Shown one piece after another: positions 43,986-54,291 of a stretch of DNA of 64,000 bases; within the stretch, counting starts at the first letter, position 1; the number at the start of each line of letters is the position of its first letter. Origin of the DNA: Gammaproteobacteria bacterium (GTDB lineage: Bacteria > Pseudomonadota > Gammaproteobacteria > Steroidobacterales > Steroidobacteraceae); NCBI GenBank assembly GCA_003164785.1, contig PLUE01000064.1:1-64000 (forward strand), written 5' to 3'. The translations under genes and the position numbers were made by a program. A model generated the notes under the pieces. That model was not told the DNA's origin. It saw only the letters and a program-made list of their open reading frames with translations, and did no database searches.

Positions 43986-45689
43986 ATGAAAACTTTTCTG
44001 CTCGCCGCTGTGCTGACCTTGCTGCTGTCGACGTCCGCGGCGCACGCGGCTGACTCCACCATGATTCCGCATCTCGAGACTCGCGGCCGCGCGACTCAAC
44101 TCATCGTCGATGGCAGACCCTGGCTCATCCTCGGCGGGGAATTGAACAACACCGCGGCCACCGACGCGGCGTATCTCGAGGCGGCGTGGCCGAAGCTCAC
44201 GCGACTCGCGCTCAACACGGTGCTGGTCGCGGTCGCTTGGGACTGGATCGAGCCCGAGGAAGGGAAATTCGATTTTTCGGTGTTGGACGGCGTATTGGCG
44301 GGCGCGCGCAAGAACCGGCAGAAAATCGTGCTGTTGTGGTTCGGCAGCTGGAAGAATGGCGTGTCCACGTTCGCACCTGCTTGGGTGAAGGCGGATCAAC
44401 GGAGATTTCCGCGGGTGCGTGTGGGCAGCGGGTCTGCCATCGAAGTGCTCAGCCCCTTCGGCGAGGCTGCCCTCGCCGCGGACACGCGGGCCTACGTGGC
44501 GTTGCTGGAGCATCTCGAACGAGTGGATGCGCAGCACACCACGCTGATGATTCAGCTAGAAAACGAGGTCGGCATCACCGGGGATTCGCGCGACCGCAGC
44601 GAGGGTGCGAGCCGCGCTTTCGCGAGCCAGGTGCCGGCCGAATTACTGCAATGGCTTCAGGAGCACCGGACTTCCCTCTCGCCCGAACTGCTCGCCGCCT
44701 GGCAGGCGGCCGGAGCCAGGTCCGCCGGGACGTGGCAGCAGGTGTTCGGCACTGATTTAAAGGCGGACGAGATCTTCATGGCCTGGCGGTACGCGCAGTA
44801 CATGGGACACATCGCGGCGGCAGGTAAAGCCGTCTATCCGTTGCCTGTATTTACGAACTCCTGGCTGGCCCGTGCCGACAATGTGCCCGGGGACTATCCC
44901 TCGGGCGGCCCCGAGCCATTGACCTTTGATATCTGGAAAGCGGGGGCGCCCGCCATCGACCTCAACTGTCCGGACATCTCCGTTGCCGGCTTCGATCAGA
45001 TCGTCCGGGTATTCCATCGGCCCGACAATCCCCTGTTCATTCCCGAGGGGCTCGGCGTCGCGGCCGGCGTGGCCAATGTGTTCTATGCCGTCGGTGCGCA
45101 GTCCGGACTTGGCTACTCCGTGTTCGGCATCGACAACACCGTCCGGCTCGTCATGTTTCCGCCGGTCCTGGGGACCGCGCCGCCCACGGATCTGGAAAGC
45201 CTGCCGCTTGCCAAGGGTTACGCCGCGCTACGCGAATTGACGCCCATGATTCTCGAGCATCAGGCCCAGGGGACCATCGATGCCGCCTGGCTGAGTGCGG
45301 GCAAGACCTCCCAGGAATTCGACCTCGGCGGTTACCGCCTGCGATTCGAATTGCGGCGCACGTTCTGGGATCAAAAGTTCATGACCGATCTGGGCTACGG
45401 AATCGCCATGGCGGCCGGTCCCGACGAATTCTACATCGTGGGTGCGGACGTACAGGTCACGTTCCAGCCGCGCACGCCGGGCCCGTCCATCGCCGGTCTC
45501 GCCGTCGACGAGGCCGGACACTTCGCTGGCATGCACTTCGTCGCCGAGCGCAAGCTCAACGGCGATGACATCATGTTGAATTACAAGCTGGCGCAGCAGG
45601 CGCAGGTGAACCAGTCGGGCAGCGGTGCCCGCTTCGGTCCGGAAGGTCCGACCATTCAACACATCAAACTCTACCGATACAGCCCCTGA
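43986..45689 (+). CDS. DUF5597 beta-galactosidase-like glycoside hydrolase
   Basis: 567 residues with a signal peptide (about 1-22). A GH42/GH35-like barrel: RPWLILGGELNNTAATD, VAWDWIEPEEGKFDF, acid/base Glu in MIQLENEVG and nucleophile Glu in LFIPEGLG. The C-terminal DUF5597 domain includes DEFYIVGADVQVTF. It should cleave beta-galactosides or related beta-glycosides in the periplasm. It follows maleylacetate reductase by 49 bp and has a paralogue at 47076. Confidence 0.86.
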   Translation: MKTFLLAAVLTLLLSTSAAHAADSTMIPHLETRGRATQLIVDGRPWLILGGELNNTAATDAAYLEAAWPKLTRLALNTVLVAVAWDWIEPEEGKFDFSVLDGVLAGARKNRQKIVLLWFGSWKNGVSTFAPAWVKADQRRFPRVRVGSGSAIEVLSPFGEAALAADTRAYVALLEHLERVDAQHTTLMIQLENEVGITGDSRDRSEGASRAFASQVPAELLQWLQEHRTSLSPELLAAWQAAGARSAGTWQQVFGTDLKADEIFMAWRYAQYMGHIAAAGKAVYPLPVFTNSWLARADNVPGDYPSGGPEPLTFDIWKAGAPAIDLNCPDISVAGFDQIVRVFHRPDNPLFIPEGLGVAAGVANVFYAVGAQSGLGYSVFGIDNTVRLVMFPPVLGTAPPTDLESLPLAKGYAALRELTPMILEHQAQGTIDAAWLSAGKTSQEFDLGGYRLRFELRRTFWDQKFMTDLGYGIAMAAGPDEFYIVGADVQVTFQPRTPGPSIAGLAVDEAGHFAGMHFVAERKLNGDDIMLNYKLAQQAQVNQSGSGARFGPEGPTIQHIKLYRYSP

Positions 45690-45699
45690 GGAGTCTTCC

Positions 45700-45870
45700 G
45701 TGCGGGACACTTCACCCGCAGCGCCGCGGCCAGCCGCCCTTGGCCGAGCAACGAGTGTGGCGCTCCTGGTGAGCTTCGCCTCGATGGGCGCGGCCATCGC
45801 CGGCGGCGCAGGCGCGGCACCCGTACCGACCACCGGCGCCGAGGCCTATGCCGAGGGTGGAACTGAATAA
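45700..45870 (+). CDS. Small exported or membrane hypothetical protein
   Basis: 56 residues from GTG 45700 with GAGGAG seven nt upstream. It contains a hydrophobic stretch (VALLVSFASMGAAIAG) followed by a short hydrophilic tail, so it may be a signal-peptide stub. It may be the truncated start of a lost gene. Weak case. Confidence 0.35.
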   Translation: MRDTSPAAPRPAALGRATSVALLVSFASMGAAIAGGAGAAPVPTTGAEAYAEGGTE

Positions 45871-45898
45871 ATGACGCCGGTGCCGGTGACGCGGCACT

Positions 45899-47089
45899 CT
45901 ATGGCAGCTGCACGATCTCCACCCACGTCGGATTCTTCCCCACCGGGTATTCCCCGAGCGGCGTCAATTCGCCGCTCGCCGCATCGATCGAATACACTCG
46001 CACGCTGTTCGAGAGTTGCCCGCTCGAGAGCAGATAGGCTCCCGAGGGATCGATATTGAAGGCGCGCGGCTGCGCCACCGTCGGGAACCAGTGGAGTGGT
46101 GTGAGCCTTCCCGAGTGCGGGTCGACGCGAAATGCCGCCAGCGTGCTGCTGGTGCGTTCCGACGTATAGAGGAAGCGTCCATCAGGGGTGAGATGCATGT
46201 CTGCGCCCCATGGCTTGCCGCTGAACCCCGGCGGCAGGGTGCTCAAGACCTGCACCTCCGTCCTCACCGTTCCAGCCGCAGCTGATTCACCGGCAGCGGA
46301 TTCAAAAGGGAATACGTGAATGGCCCCATCCAGTTCGTCGATGACGTAGACGAATCTACCATCCCGCGAAAAAACCAGGAATCGCGGCCCTGAATTGGCC
46401 GGGAGCGTGACGGTGGGATGAGCCTGCGGTGTGAGCTTTCCGGTTCTCGCATCGAAGCTGTCCTGGTAAATCACATCGCCGCCGAGCGCCGTGTGCAGCA
46501 CATGGCGATTGGCGGGATCCGCGAGAATGCAGTGGGCCTTCGGTGCGGTGTCGACCGTCTGCAGCGTGTCGCCTACCGCGCCGCTCGCGAGAATGCGGTT
46601 CACGGCCACCTTGTTGCCGCCGTAGGAGGCGCTCAGCAGGAAGCGCCCGGAACGGTCGGTGCTGATATAGGACATTACGTCGGCCAGGTCGGTGTTGCCA
46701 CCTACCTGTCGGAGCACACCGCTTCGCTGCTGAATTGCATATGACGCGACCGCCGACTGCGCGCCGCGCAGGTACGCCGCATAGAGAAATTGCCGGTTCG
46801 GCGCGACGGCGAGCAGCATGGAGCGTCCCGGCTGCGCGGGAGCTTGCACGGTCACGGTGCCGCGCGGCGTGAGCCGGCCGGCCGAGTCCAGTTCGAACAG
46901 CGACAGATCCTGACTGTCGGCGTTGCCGACGTAAACCATAGTCGCAGCGGCGTGAGCGGGCATGTCGATACTCATCATGGCGAATGCAAAGGCCGGCAAA
47001 CCTAGTAAATAAACGCAGCGCGGCAGGCGGCCGCCCTGCCATGGTGGCCGCCATCCCTTCCCGGCGCGCCTTATATTAAAAGCTGGCAA
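45899..47089 (-). CDS. YbhE-type lactonase, seven-bladed propeller
   Basis: 396 residues from a TTG that overlaps the upstream gene by 14 bp; the start is uncertain. An export signal is likely (LLGLPAFAFAMM, then APAHAAA-like site). Repeated blade phrases (GRFLLSASYGGNKVAVNRI, PDGRFLYTSERTSSTLAAF) match the lactonase/6-phosphogluconolactonase family. Being exported, it probably opens a sugar lactone made outside the cytoplasm. Last gene of the minus-strand receptor unit. Confidence 0.85.
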   Translation of the reverse strand: MPAFNIRRAGKGWRPPWQGGRLPRCVYLLGLPAFAFAMMSIDMPAHAAATMVYVGNADSQDLSLFELDSAGRLTPRGTVTVQAPAQPGRSMLLAVAPNRQFLYAAYLRGAQSAVASYAIQQRSGVLRQVGGNTDLADVMSYISTDRSGRFLLSASYGGNKVAVNRILASGAVGDTLQTVDTAPKAHCILADPANRHVLHTALGGDVIYQDSFDARTGKLTPQAHPTVTLPANSGPRFLVFSRDGRFVYVIDELDGAIHVFPFESAAGESAAAGTVRTEVQVLSTLPPGFSGKPWGADMHLTPDGRFLYTSERTSSTLAAFRVDPHSGRLTPLHWFPTVAQPRAFNIDPSGAYLLSSGQLSNSVRVYSIDAASGELTPLGEYPVGKNPTWVEIVQLP

Positions 47090-48788
47090 CCGACACTCGC
47101 AGCACCAAGGGTACCGAGCTGAAATCGAGGCCGCCGTCGTTCTGGTCGCCGTTCAACAGCCGTAAGAACTTGAACTCGCCATTCTCGTAGCTGCCTTCCT
47201 CGACCTTCAGGAACTGCTTCTGCCGGCCTGCGGCGACCGGCCGAAAATCGACGCGGGAATAGAAGCCGGTAACGAGGAATTGGTCCTCGCCGATCCGCGC
47301 TATCAATGCGGCTCCCAGCGGCTGCGGATTGCCGGCGGGGCGGCCGCGCCGGGCCCACACTCCATACGACACGACGGCATCCCACCGTCCGAAGTGCAGC
47401 GTCTGGCTGACCTGGCCGGGTTCCTCCGCCGTTGCCTGCAGCGCCCCCTCGAAACTCAGGCGCGCGATGTCGCGGGCCATGGGATTGAGCAGGCGGTAGA
47501 CCGGCACGAAGGGCGCGATGAATTCCTTCGTCCCCGTGCGCGCCCAGGGAACCAGCAGTTCGTCCTTCGGCCGCGCCAGGTCGGGAGTGTCGAGCGTCTT
47601 GGTGAAGTCCATTCCGAAGGGCGAAAAACCAATGGCCTGGCGGCCAAGGGCGAAGAACAGGAACCGCGGACTTCCGCCGGTCTCCGGCAGGTACAGCGGA
47701 TTGTCGGGACGATGGTAGAGGTCGAGGATTTTGATATAGGCGGTGGTATCGGTCTGGTAATCATCGGGACCCAGCAGGTCGAGGGCGGGCGCCGCGACCT
47801 TCCAGATCGGAATGACGTTGTCGGTGGGGCCGCCGCTTTCGTACGTGCCGGCAGGCGCGGGTGGCAGGGGATCGCGCAGCGCCACGTTGGCGAACATCGG
47901 CAGTGGGTACACCGCCTTGCCGGCGGCGGCGACGCGTCCGATGAAACTGGCGACGGCCCAGGCGTGGAAGTTCACTTCGGCCTCCGGGCCGAAGGCCTCC
48001 TGCCAGGTCGGCGCCGTGGGCGCCGTGCCGCTCACGGTCGCGCGCATGGCGTCGAGCACTTCGCGCGGCACCGGGGCGCGGAACAATTTTTCGGCCGCCG
48101 GCGAGTAATCGCGCGTCACCCCGTACACGCCCGATTCATTTTCCACCTGCATCATGATCACGGTGCGCTCCGGGTCCACCGCCTTCAGATGGCGCATCAG
48201 TGCCGTGAACGCGTTCGTGTCCGCTTCCAGCGTGGCCGGCGCGAGCGGCGATGCCGAGTCCACGGGCCGGCCGTTCGCATCCACCACCTGCGGATAGGTT
48301 TGCGGCGCGGTTTTCATCCACGCCGGCATGTAGTGTGCGTTGCCGTTCTTCCAGGTGGCGAACCACAGCAGAATCAGGTGCAGATGGTGGGCCCGCGCCT
48401 CGGTGAGCAGGGTATCGACGATGGAGTAGTCATACGTCCCCGGGGACGGTTCGAATTGTTCCCAATATACCGGTATCTCGACCGTGTTCGCATGCATGTA
48501 CTCGATCGCCGGCCAGACCTTTGGCAGCATCGCGGGCCAGCCGCTCGAGTTGTTGACCTGCGCACCCAGTACCAGATAGGGCGCATCATCGACCAGCAGC
48601 GCGTAGCGCCCGTCCTTCTGGACGATTCTCGGCAGGGAGTGTTCCCTGCCGGCGCTTGCCGCCGAGGCCGAGCCCGCCGCGAACAGCTGTCCCGCGGCGA
48701 GAGCCACGAGCAGGCGGACCGCGGCCTTGCAACCGAATGATCTCTTCGCGGCCACTCCGAGCGCCGCGGCCGGAAAGGGGAGGATCAT
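47076..48788 (-). CDS. DUF5597 beta-galactosidase-like hydrolase, second copy
   Basis: 570 residues from ATG 48788, which overlaps the TonB receptor stop (ATGA). A signal peptide (about 1-44, Ala-rich cleavage region) precedes the barrel: PYLVLGAQVNNSSGWP, VYWEQFEPSPGTYDY, acid/base Glu in MMQVENESG and nucleophile Glu in LYLPETGG. It is a divergent paralogue of the plus-strand enzyme at 43986. Coupling to the receptor gene suggests that it acts on the imported substrate. Confidence 0.87.
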   Translation of the reverse strand: MILPFPAAALGVAAKRSFGCKAAVRLLVALAAGQLFAAGSASAASAGREHSLPRIVQKDGRYALLVDDAPYLVLGAQVNNSSGWPAMLPKVWPAIEYMHANTVEIPVYWEQFEPSPGTYDYSIVDTLLTEARAHHLHLILLWFATWKNGNAHYMPAWMKTAPQTYPQVVDANGRPVDSASPLAPATLEADTNAFTALMRHLKAVDPERTVIMMQVENESGVYGVTRDYSPAAEKLFRAPVPREVLDAMRATVSGTAPTAPTWQEAFGPEAEVNFHAWAVASFIGRVAAAGKAVYPLPMFANVALRDPLPPAPAGTYESGGPTDNVIPIWKVAAPALDLLGPDDYQTDTTAYIKILDLYHRPDNPLYLPETGGSPRFLFFALGRQAIGFSPFGMDFTKTLDTPDLARPKDELLVPWARTGTKEFIAPFVPVYRLLNPMARDIARLSFEGALQATAEEPGQVSQTLHFGRWDAVVSYGVWARRGRPAGNPQPLGAALIARIGEDQFLVTGFYSRVDFRPVAAGRQKQFLKVEEGSYENGEFKFLRLLNGDQNDGGLDFSSVPLVLRVSVASF

Positions 48789-51160
48789 TCGAATTTCAAG
48801 TGCGTCGACAGCGACCATTCACGCGGCCGCCCCGGCGCGCCGGTGTCCACCGTGATGCCCGGCACGCGATAGCCGTTGTAGCGGTAGTACTTGTCGGTGA
48901 GGTTCGTGCCGCCGAATTCCACGTCCCACTTCCCGCCCATGGGGTAGTACGTCGCACGCCCGCTCAGCAATCCGAAACCGGGAATGTAGGAGCGGTTGGT
49001 GAAGTCGTTGGTCGTGTATTCGTTGGTGTTGTAGCCATAGTCGCCGCGAATCGTGACGTGGGCCTCGTTGGGCACGGCAAAATCATAGGAGGCACCGACG
49101 CTCACCGATTTCTCCGGCGCGTACGCCAGCACCTGCCCCACGGTGATGTTGGCCGTCGTACCGGGCGCCAGATGCGTGATGCGTGCGTTGTCGTAGGCCA
49201 GCGAGTAGTAGGCGAGGAAGTCGCTGGTGATCGCCCATTGCCCTTCCGACTCGATGCCCTTGGAGACCGCTTCGCCGCCGTTGCGCGTCACGTTGATCTT
49301 GTTCACGTCCTGCGCGATCTGGATGTCCTTGTATTCGTCATAGAACACCGTGAAGTTGAAGCGCACGCGCTTGTCCAACCAGTCCGATCGCAATCCCGCC
49401 TCGTAGTTGTCCAGCGTTTCCGGCTGGTAGGGGATGATGATGGGCGAGCCGCCGCCCGGGGGATTGGTGGTGCTGCCGCCGCCGCGGTCGAAGCCCTGCG
49501 AGTAGCCCACGTAGGTCATGAGGTCCGGAGTCCACTGCACCTGGAACGAACCCTTGGGCGCCAGATTGTGGAACTGCAGCATCTGCGGAACGCTGCCGAG
49601 CAATGGGCCTGCGGGCGCGACGCTGGCCGCCGGCTGACAGCAGTACAGTGGCAGCGGGTTCAGCGGCACGTAGCTGTTTACATTGACGAAATCTTCGTTG
49701 TAGCGCGCGCCGACGGTCGCCGAGAACATGTCGCTGAACTTGTACGTCCATTCTGAGAACAGCGCCCAGCCATGGCTGTTGGTGTAGGTCAGCTGATCGA
49801 TGTTCCCGTTGCCCCCGAGGGTCGGGCCCACGCCGGGTACCGTCGAGTAGCCGTAGCCGTTCGTCACCAGGTAGTTGATGGCCGCGGCATTCAGCGCCGG
49901 GCTGATGCCCGGCTGAAGTTCGTTCTGCAGCCAGTTCTGCCGGGCGAAGCGCCGGTCGTCCAGGTAGTAGAAGGCGCCGTTGGTGCCGGTCCAGTGGTCG
50001 GTGTGGAACAGCAGCTGGGACTCGTAGGTCTCCTCGTCCTGTTCGTTGTAGTTCTTGCCGGCGAACATGTTGTACTCGATGCCGGCGAAGTTTTCATAAT
50101 CGAAGCTCTGCACGCGGCGGTTGCTCCACAGCACCTTGGCCGTCCAGGCGTCGTTGAAATCGTACTTCGCCTGGCTCGCCATGCCGCGAATCGTGGTGTA
50201 CGGGTCCGGACCGACGTAGTTCACGGAGGTCTTGTACTGCTGGCTCGCGCCGTACGCCCAGTACGAGGGAATCGTCAGGCCGACGGCGTTGTACAGGCAG
50301 GTGAGGTTCGGGGCGTTCTTCGCGGTGGGCGTCGGATTGACGCAATTCGGCCCCGTATTGATTGCCCAGTCGGTGCCCGGCTCGCCATTCGTGAGTTCAT
50401 TCGTGTAGGAGAAATCGGCCCGCCAGGTGAACTTGTCGGTGGGCTTCCACAGGATGTCGTAGTCGGCCAGCGTGTTGTCCTGCGATCCGTAGTATGTGCC
50501 GTTGGTCGTGCTCTGTACGTAGCCGCCCTTGGTGAGCTTGGCGAGGGTGAGCTTGCTGAGCAGGGTCGAGGTGATCGGCAGATCCACGTAGACGGTGGCG
50601 TCGTAACGGTCGTAGGAACCGGTGGTCAGCTTGACGCGCGCGCCGAAGGTATCCGCCGGCGGCTTGGTCACGTACTGAATGGCGCCGCCCATGGTGTCCT
50701 TGCCGAACAAAGTGCCCTGGGGGCCGCGCAGCACTTCCACGTGATCGACTTCCAGAATGTCGCCGGCGGGAACGCCGAAGGTCTCCGGGTGAGCGATGCC
50801 ATCGTAGTAAATCGAGACGTCCTGGATGCCGCGCATGCCGAAGCCGCCCTCCTGCAAACCGAAGAACCCGTTGGAGCCATGAATCACGAGATCGGGCACC
50901 ATGCGGTTCAGCTCGATCTGATCGTCGATGCCTCGTGCCTCCAATTCCTTGCCGGTGACGACGGCGATGGAGACGGGCACCTGTTGCAGGTCTTCCTGAC
51001 GGCGCCGCGCCGTCACGATGATCTCTTCCAACCCCCCATTGCCTACCCGATCCGGCGTCGTGGCATCCGGGTTGTCCGCATCCGCGGCCGCCGCGGCGCC
51101 CGCGAAGGAGCAAGTTACTGCCGTGAAGACTAGCCATTGCCGAACGTTACGATTTCGCAT
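48785..51160 (-). CDS. TonB-dependent outer-membrane receptor
   Basis: 791 residues with a signal peptide (about 1-26). The TonB box-like EEIIVTARRR is followed by the plug domain (VPVSIAVVTGKELEARGIDD, VEVLRGPQGTLFGKDTMGGA) and a beta-barrel ending in an aromatic-rich strand with final Phe-Glu (WSLSTHLKFE). It imports a substrate across the outer membrane; the linked glycosidases suggest a glycoside or oligosaccharide. It lacks the N-terminal signalling extension of FecA-type receptors. Confidence 0.93.
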   Translation of the reverse strand: MRNRNVRQWLVFTAVTCSFAGAAAAADADNPDATTPDRVGNGGLEEIIVTARRRQEDLQQVPVSIAVVTGKELEARGIDDQIELNRMVPDLVIHGSNGFFGLQEGGFGMRGIQDVSIYYDGIAHPETFGVPAGDILEVDHVEVLRGPQGTLFGKDTMGGAIQYVTKPPADTFGARVKLTTGSYDRYDATVYVDLPITSTLLSKLTLAKLTKGGYVQSTTNGTYYGSQDNTLADYDILWKPTDKFTWRADFSYTNELTNGEPGTDWAINTGPNCVNPTPTAKNAPNLTCLYNAVGLTIPSYWAYGASQQYKTSVNYVGPDPYTTIRGMASQAKYDFNDAWTAKVLWSNRRVQSFDYENFAGIEYNMFAGKNYNEQDEETYESQLLFHTDHWTGTNGAFYYLDDRRFARQNWLQNELQPGISPALNAAAINYLVTNGYGYSTVPGVGPTLGGNGNIDQLTYTNSHGWALFSEWTYKFSDMFSATVGARYNEDFVNVNSYVPLNPLPLYCCQPAASVAPAGPLLGSVPQMLQFHNLAPKGSFQVQWTPDLMTYVGYSQGFDRGGGSTTNPPGGGSPIIIPYQPETLDNYEAGLRSDWLDKRVRFNFTVFYDEYKDIQIAQDVNKINVTRNGGEAVSKGIESEGQWAITSDFLAYYSLAYDNARITHLAPGTTANITVGQVLAYAPEKSVSVGASYDFAVPNEAHVTIRGDYGYNTNEYTTNDFTNRSYIPGFGLLSGRATYYPMGGKWDVEFGGTNLTDKYYRYNGYRVPGITVDTGAPGRPREWSLSTHLKFE

Positions 51161-51337
51161 CCCACATCCCCCTTTGATAAGCCGTTATTCTTCGGTGAAT
51201 TCAGCCGTTGCGGTGCCGGGTTGCATGCCCGGCTGGGACCGATCGACCGGGCTTCGCCGTATCCAGTTGCTGTTCTAATACGGGGCAGCGCAGCGGATCC
51301 TCACCGCCCGCGGCGGTATATTTCTTGGGCGTTGCGA

Positions 51338-52951
51338 TTAATAGCGGTGCGAGATCACCGGGCAGCCGATATGCACGTTGCCTTTCGCCGTCTCCTCGAC
51401 GCAGCGCGCGCGCGCGCGCTCGACGCCGCCCTTGATGAATTCGATGGTCTCCGCCTTGGTCATCGGCGTGCCGAAATGCACCGGCAACACCGTCTCCACA
51501 TCGAGCTTGTAGTGTTCGATGTTGTCCTCGAAGTTATCCGGCCAGTACTGGTACGTGCGGGCGGCGGTAGCGAGATCCGCCTCGACGAAGGCCTTGGCGG
51601 AGGGTACGTAGGCGAACAACCCGTCAGCCATGTGCGGATTCATGCGATCCCAGTACACATCCACCGTGAGTGTGCTGTCGGAGAGCCGCAGATGCTCATC
51701 CACGGGGATGAACTTCAAGGGCTGCGGATGCTGCGAGAGAATGTCCGGATAGTCGGGCGCGGGGTGGGTCACCATGTCGCGGATGATCCCCTCGTTGCCG
51801 CGCCGTGAAATGATTTCCAGCCCTTCCGCGACGGCGACCCGGATTCCGGCGATGTGATCCGAATGCGCGTGCGAGGTGATGACCTGGGTAACGGGCTTAC
51901 CCGGCGAGATCTGCCGCGCCGCTTGGATGAGCGCTTCGGCCATCGGTTTGCGATGCAGTTCATACAGCGTGATATGGTCGGCGAACTCGAAGGCGATGGT
52001 CGCCTGGCCATAGAACTGCAGGTACCAGACGCCCTTCGCGATCTTGATGGGATGGATCGGGGAGGTGAGGTCGGCGTCGAGCTCCGCCTGCGGCGTGAGA
52101 CGCGTGGCCCAGGTCGCCGCCAGGTCGTCGATCTTCGAGTCCACCTCGTAGTTATCGACGAATATCTTGAGATATTCGACATTGCGCCAGTCGGTCTTCG
52201 TCACGTAGCTCATGGGCAGGAGGATTCCGGCGAGCGGCGCATAGCCCTCGAGATAGGTCGTGAAGGTCAATTGGCCGAAATTGTTGTGCGGATTGCTCCA
52301 GCGCACGCGGGCCGGAAGATGGGTCGCGGGATCGAACGCCACGGAGAATTTGTCGCCTTCCTTGAGCGTGATATCGACCCAGGTGAGTCCGTCCTCCGTA
52401 CGCTCGTTGGCGAGCTGCGTGGCCGGATCCAGCGCGGCGCGCACGGCGACCACCGGATTGTTCATGCTCCACATGCGGCGCATGTGGATGCCGTCCAGAT
52501 GCCAGGCGGTTCCGGTCCAGCGCGGAATGCGGGTCTGCTTGTCTTCGGTGTCGATATTGAACGGAACGTCGCCGTCCAGCACCTGATTGATGGGTTCCCA
52601 GCTGGTCTGAAGCAGCAGCGCGAACGAGAACATCATGTTGCGCCGCTCTTTCTGCTGGAAGCGGCCGTGTTCGAGGTCGAACACCCGCCGCAGGTCATTG
52701 GCGGCGATTTCGCGCATCGCGGCGTTCGGCGAGGCGGTGACGTTGGCCAGGCCGAACTGGTAGGCCCACAGGCCGTTGCCGTACAAGGTGATGTTCTTCA
52801 CGGCGCGAACGCGCTCGAGTCCGCCGAGCGCGTTCGCCGCCGCTTCGATGGTCGCGCGGCTCGCGGCCTGCTGCGCCGGGGCGCCGTGCGCGATTGAAAA
52901 GCCTAGCACCGCCGCCAAGGCGCCGATCAGGACTCGTGATCGTCTGTACAT
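51338..52951 (-). CDS. Exported MBL-fold metallo-hydrolase
   Basis: 537 residues from ATG 52951, with GGAGA upstream; the longer frame to 53116 is not protein-like. A signal peptide (about 1-25) precedes an N-terminal 280-residue domain, then the metallo-beta-lactamase fold with the complete HAHSDH motif (TSHAHSDHIAG) and later metal ligands. Substrate unknown. It is upstream of the TonB receptor on the same strand, 177 bp away. Confidence 0.85.
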   Translation of the reverse strand: MYRRSRVLIGALAAVLGFSIAHGAPAQQAASRATIEAAANALGGLERVRAVKNITLYGNGLWAYQFGLANVTASPNAAMREIAANDLRRVFDLEHGRFQQKERRNMMFSFALLLQTSWEPINQVLDGDVPFNIDTEDKQTRIPRWTGTAWHLDGIHMRRMWSMNNPVVAVRAALDPATQLANERTEDGLTWVDITLKEGDKFSVAFDPATHLPARVRWSNPHNNFGQLTFTTYLEGYAPLAGILLPMSYVTKTDWRNVEYLKIFVDNYEVDSKIDDLAATWATRLTPQAELDADLTSPIHPIKIAKGVWYLQFYGQATIAFEFADHITLYELHRKPMAEALIQAARQISPGKPVTQVITSHAHSDHIAGIRVAVAEGLEIISRRGNEGIIRDMVTHPAPDYPDILSQHPQPLKFIPVDEHLRLSDSTLTVDVYWDRMNPHMADGLFAYVPSAKAFVEADLATAARTYQYWPDNFEDNIEHYKLDVETVLPVHFGTPMTKAETIEFIKGGVERARARCVEETAKGNVHIGCPVISHRY

Positions 52952-53082
52952 GATTAGTTCTCCAGCCTTCAAGGTTCCGCGTGACCGCCCAGTGCGGCCG
53001 CAATGGCTCCCGCCTGTTCCAATAACGAGCGCGGCGGCTCGATGACGACATCGAGCCGCCGTGGACCATCGGCTTCCAGCCG

Positions 53083-54291
53083 TCAACCCAAGCTCACGGT
53101 CCGCCCGAGAAACCAATACAGCCCTTCGCCCACCAGGAATGCGGCCGCCACGTCGGTGAATAGCGGTCGTGACACCGTGACTCGCAGCCTCACGAACACC
53201 CAGACCAGCGCCAGCGCGCCCAGCACCACGGTGAGCTGGCCGATTTCGACGCCCAGGTTGAATCCCACCAGCAGTTCAGCAAGCCGGTTGGCGGGCAGCT
53301 GCATTTCCAGGAGGTTGGAGGCAAAGCCGAAGCCGTGAATCAATCCGAATACCAGCGTTACCAGCAGTCGCACCCGGCCCGCATCCTGCATGTGTCCGGT
53401 GAGCAGCAGGTAACTGAACGCAAACAGGGCGCCCCCGGCGAGCAGCGTCATCGGCAGCGCCACATCGACGCCGGAGAGTTTCGCCGCGGCCAGCGCGGCC
53501 AGGATGCCGCCGAGTCCGAGCGCCACCGGCAGCGGACGATGGGTGCGATCGCCGATGTTCTCCGCGCCGATCAGGGCGATGGTGAGTGCAACCAGCGCAT
53601 CGATGTATCGGGCATCGGGTCGCAGGATGCCGGTGACCGCGAGCGCCAGTGTCAGGCTGTGGCCCAGGGTGAATCCGGTCACGACGAATAACAGATCGCG
53701 GACCCGGCGCGAGATCAGCACGAGCCCCAGCATGAAGGACATGTGGTCGATGCCCGTGAAGATGTGCATGACGCCCATGCCGACGAAGCGCAGCAGCCCG
53801 GCGTTCTCCAGGGTGCTCTGCCCGCCGCCGGCCGTGTCGATCCGCTGATGATCCGCGGTGAACAGCTGTTCGAAGAAGCGTCCGTCCGCGTCCTCGATGC
53901 GGGCGAAATCCGTATGCGAACGCACCCGATCGTAGAACGCGCTCGAATGCAGCTGCGTTACCTTGCTCGGGCATTTGAACACGATTTCCTCGCGGTAGAA
54001 GCCCGCGGCCGCCGACAAGCGGCGCGGCCCCTCGCTGATGCCGCACTCCCCGTTTTGCGCCGACGCGCCCATGTGCGTTGCCAGATAGCGGCCGAGCACT
54101 TCGCCACTCGGCAGATCGGCGCCGGAGGGCGACAGGCGTTTCGCCTCGAGATCCGGGACGATCATCTGCAGCCGGACGGTGGCGCCGTCGATCTGCCATG
54201 ACGAATGGCTCTCGCTCAAGGTATGCGCCGCCGCGGGCAGGCCCCCCCAAGCCAGGCCCGCCAGCAGGAAGAGCAGGCGGAGGCGTGTCAC
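53083..54291 (-). CDS. HupE/UreJ-like membrane protein
   Basis: 402 residues. A signal peptide (about 1-22), a periplasmic domain of about 150 residues, then six or seven membrane helices. The motif GIDHMSFMLGLVLISRRVRD and the HGFGFA stretch (VFGLIHGFGFASNL) are marks of HupE/UreJ_2 proteins, thought to move nickel or cobalt. It overlaps the isomerase gene by 4 bp. Confidence 0.86.
   Translation of the reverse strand: MTRLRLLFLLAGLAWGGLPAAAHTLSESHSSWQIDGATVRLQMIVPDLEAKRLSPSGADLPSGEVLGRYLATHMGASAQNGECGISEGPRRLSAAAGFYREEIVFKCPSKVTQLHSSAFYDRVRSHTDFARIEDADGRFFEQLFTADHQRIDTAGGGQSTLENAGLLRFVGMGVMHIFTGIDHMSFMLGLVLISRRVRDLLFVVTGFTLGHSLTLALAVTGILRPDARYIDALVALTIALIGAENIGDRTHRPLPVALGLGGILAALAAAKLSGVDVALPMTLLAGGALFAFSYLLLTGHMQDAGRVRLLVTLVFGLIHGFGFASNLLEMQLPANRLAELLVGFNLGVEIGQLTVVLGALALVWVFVRLRVTVSRPLFTDVAAAFLVGEGLYWFLGRTVSLG

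Noticed and set aside
47280-51133. Long plus-strand frames opposite the DUF5597 gene and TonB receptor
   Set aside because: Both lie fully within well-supported minus-strand genes and have shadow-type composition.
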